NCBI GenBank assembly: GCA_026413225.1
Contig: CM048552.1
Span: forward strand, 24,417,001-24,481,000
Direction: 5' to 3'
Origin: Otis tarda
Taxonomy: Eukaryota; Chordata; Aves; Otidiformes; Otididae
Length of the DNA: 64,000 bases
In this document: piece by piece, positions 61,701-64,000 of the stretch
Numbering within the stretch: position 1 is the first letter of the stretch
How the letters are laid out: each line of letters starts with the position of its first letter
Program-made: the position numbers and the translations under genes
Notes under the pieces: model-generated
Database searches by the model: none
Seen by the model: only the letters and a program-made list of their open reading frames with translations
What the model was told of the DNA's origin: nothing

Positions 61701-64000
61701 TATCAGCAGATGAAGACAGAGCAAGATAGTTTTCTGTTATGGCAGATACTTCATCGGCCTTAAACTGCAATTTGTTATTGGAGATGTGTATATGAACTGG
61801 AAAATTACATCCCCTTGCCACTAATTTACACAGGAATTTAAAATTAATTTTTCATACAATGCCAAATGCCTTTGTGTGTTCATAAGCTATTAGGCCATAT
61901 GCCACACATTATTTTGCCAGATGTTAATGTGGTACAGACAAATTATATGCCCCCTAAGATATCAGAGAGACTTTGAGGGACAAAAGCGAAGGAAGAATAT
62001 AGGATGAAAATAGTAAGCTTTGGAAATATTTTTTTTAAGACTTGAAAGGACTTAAAACCTATGTTCTTACAACTTTTCAGTAAGAATCACCATATATGTC
62101 TTAATCCACAGACTTTAAAAGATACAACAGATGTACAGAGTTGATGAAAGATCTAATTTGACCTACCTTGTCCAACACAGTTTTCACTGACTTACTAGCT
62201 TTGTTTAAATGCTTTACTTAAAATGCTTAAAGTAATGAGTGTAGCAGAAAAGATCATCCAAATAGATTGTACTAGCACAGTAAATTGGGATAATCTCTTC
62301 TCCTATCTCATGGTTTTACCTATTAAGTATTACTGACAATTCATTCATGAGAGGGAGGGAAATGAATTATTTAGGTCTGTTATATGTTAGAAATGAAGTG
62401 TTGTTCAGTAGTCTATGTCCAGTCCTAGAGAGTCACTATCAGATCTCCAATTCTGATATAATTTCTAAATACCAAAGTAAAAAAAAAAAAATTGTTTTTA
62501 ATTCCTCTCTACCTGTAGGTCAAATAAAACTATACACATAAATCTGCAGGCAGTGATATAAAAACGCCATGCCTTTATTATTTTCTCATAACAACTTGAT
62601 CATCTGAAACTCATGTATATTTGTATGAGGCCATTTAAAGATACTAAGATGAGCACCACAGCATATCCTTAAAATAGAAAAACAGATAAATATATCCTTC
62701 AGGCATACAACTGGTAACAGAAACACAACCTACCAGCAGAGGTGTTAAATAATTCACTCAATTTAACAGATTTTCAGCCCGCTTGAATAGTGTTCTCCAG
62801 CTCTTGCCTAATCTTAAATTATTGTAGTCGTTAACATATAATCATTTAGTTGTACCCTGCTGTGTTTGCCTGCTACTGAAAAGCCAGAGAGCTACTCCGT
62901 GAGCAAATAATTATGAGGACATTGGTTCACTGTTCACTTAGTAACATCTGCTGTTAAGATTGAATTACTTTGTCTCCAGGCAAGTATTAGTGATTAAAGG
63001 TACGATTCACTGCACTGTCTGAGATGCAGTAATAAATACTTAACAGTGGGGACCCTCTTCACCTCAGACCTCTGCTAATTATTCTGTGCATGTGCCTGCC
63101 AAATCTCACCAGGTTCCCCCTTCTTTCCCCACCATTAGTTCAGTAGGGTTACCCTCAGTGCCATTGTGAAGGCTAAAGGACACTAAACGCCTCCTTTACG
63201 GCACTGGCCATACTGGTGTGTTATCAACTGCTTCAACACACTTTAGGCTGTGATGCTGAGCAAATTGCTTCAGCTCTAGCAGAGGTTGTGGGTACGATAC
63301 CATTCTTCTGTGTGAAATTCTGTACTCCATGTGGTTCAAGAGCCTTCTGGGTTTGCTTTTGGGAATGACCATACAAAAAGATTTTCACAGTCTGCGAACC
63401 TGATTGTTAGTCATCCTTATGAACACTACTTCATCCAAGCTTCTCTGCTGGGTCCAAATGAGTACTGCTCTAAATGAGTAACGGGTTGTGCAGTCAGATG
63501 CTGCAAATTAGAGCAGTAGCACAGAAAAGTGCTTTACAAAAATACTTACTACATGATGCTTTCTTTTTACTCTCGCAGAGAAATTGCAAGTAAAGATTGA
63601 CGCAGCAGATGGTATTAAGCAATAGCTACCAGATAACAGAGAAACCAGCAATGGCGTTTGTTTTCTAGTAGTCTGGGGGTAGCTTCAAGCCGAATTTACA
63701 TGAGATTTGGGAGTGTTTCACGTGCTCAAAGGCTGCCATTACCAGTGAGGCCAAGATGCCAGTTACTTTCCACAGGCACAATCTGGGCAGTGGCATGGCT
63801 CAGCTACTTCACCAAGCCTTTGCCAAAAATCCAGTTCAAACCTGGGAGGAAATGGTATCTCAGGCTTGAGGCACCTTCACTATGCATCCAAGGAGAACAG
63901 GCATGAAAGAAATTTTGTGAAATTTGGTAAGGGCACCACAAGGTAGACAGGGACAGAATGGATATAGAAGTAAGTTGAGTTTTATCAACCAGTGACAGCA
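58757..64000. other. Intergenic, nothing recognised
   Basis: AT-rich sequence with A/T homopolymers and one strong hairpin (61451-61489). No open frame carries a recognisable domain. Confidence 0.5.
61451..61489. repeat. Perfect 13-bp inverted repeat with 13-nt loop
   Basis: TAAATACCACTGG and CCAGTGGTATTTA pair perfectly around a 13-nt spacer. It is the longest perfect hairpin I noticed in the window. Confidence 0.9.

Noticed and set aside
30800..64000. A neighbouring gene such as TMEM229A or a hyaluronidase gene downstream
   Set aside because: No long open frame or exon series with recognisable residues is present.

Overview
The window looks like avian nuclear DNA. It is AT-rich and mostly non-coding, with vertebrate GT-AG splicing, and it carries CR1 non-LTR retrotransposons in both orientations whose 3' ends show the bird-type ATTCTATG terminal repeat. 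One solo retroviral LTR resembles a family I know from bird genomes. Other sauropsids also carry CR1, so 'bird' is an inference from how these copies look.

The only host protein-coding gene I can support is GPR37, the parkin-associated endothelin-receptor-like orphan GPCR, on the + strand. It has two coding exons, 18228-18914 and 29480-30298, joined in phase 0 across a 10.6 kb intron, and encodes 501 residues. It starts inside a GC-rich CpG island (about 17170-19200) that supplies the promoter, a leader with three upstream ATGs, the signal peptide and a low-complexity Ala/Gly/Pro/Arg ectodomain. The seven-helix core, the cysteine-rich tail and the GTHC C-terminus are intact. A first poly(A) signal lies about 475 bp after the stop.

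Left flank (1-17170): no host gene is recognised. It holds a young-type CR1 3' end (211-572), a possible orphan exon-like open frame (1602-1835), an ancient LINE reverse-transcriptase relic with a YADD box (about 6660-6800) and a decayed old CR1/L3-type copy (about 11120-11810). Right flank (30800-64000): a gene desert with CR1 copies at 33440-34086, 35937-36069, 39868-40997, 42471-42600 and 45965-47090, an older CR1 3' end at 54530-54722, and a solo LTR on the minus strand at 58176-58756. There are also small inverted repeats at 50741-50836 and 61451-61489.

I found no CRISPR array, tRNA, rRNA or clearly new gene system. The items most worth checking are the GPR37 leader uORFs, the short GPR37 ectodomain, the exapted-looking LINE relic and the 13-bp perfect hairpin. 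Repeat boundaries are estimates by eye from remembered consensus features.
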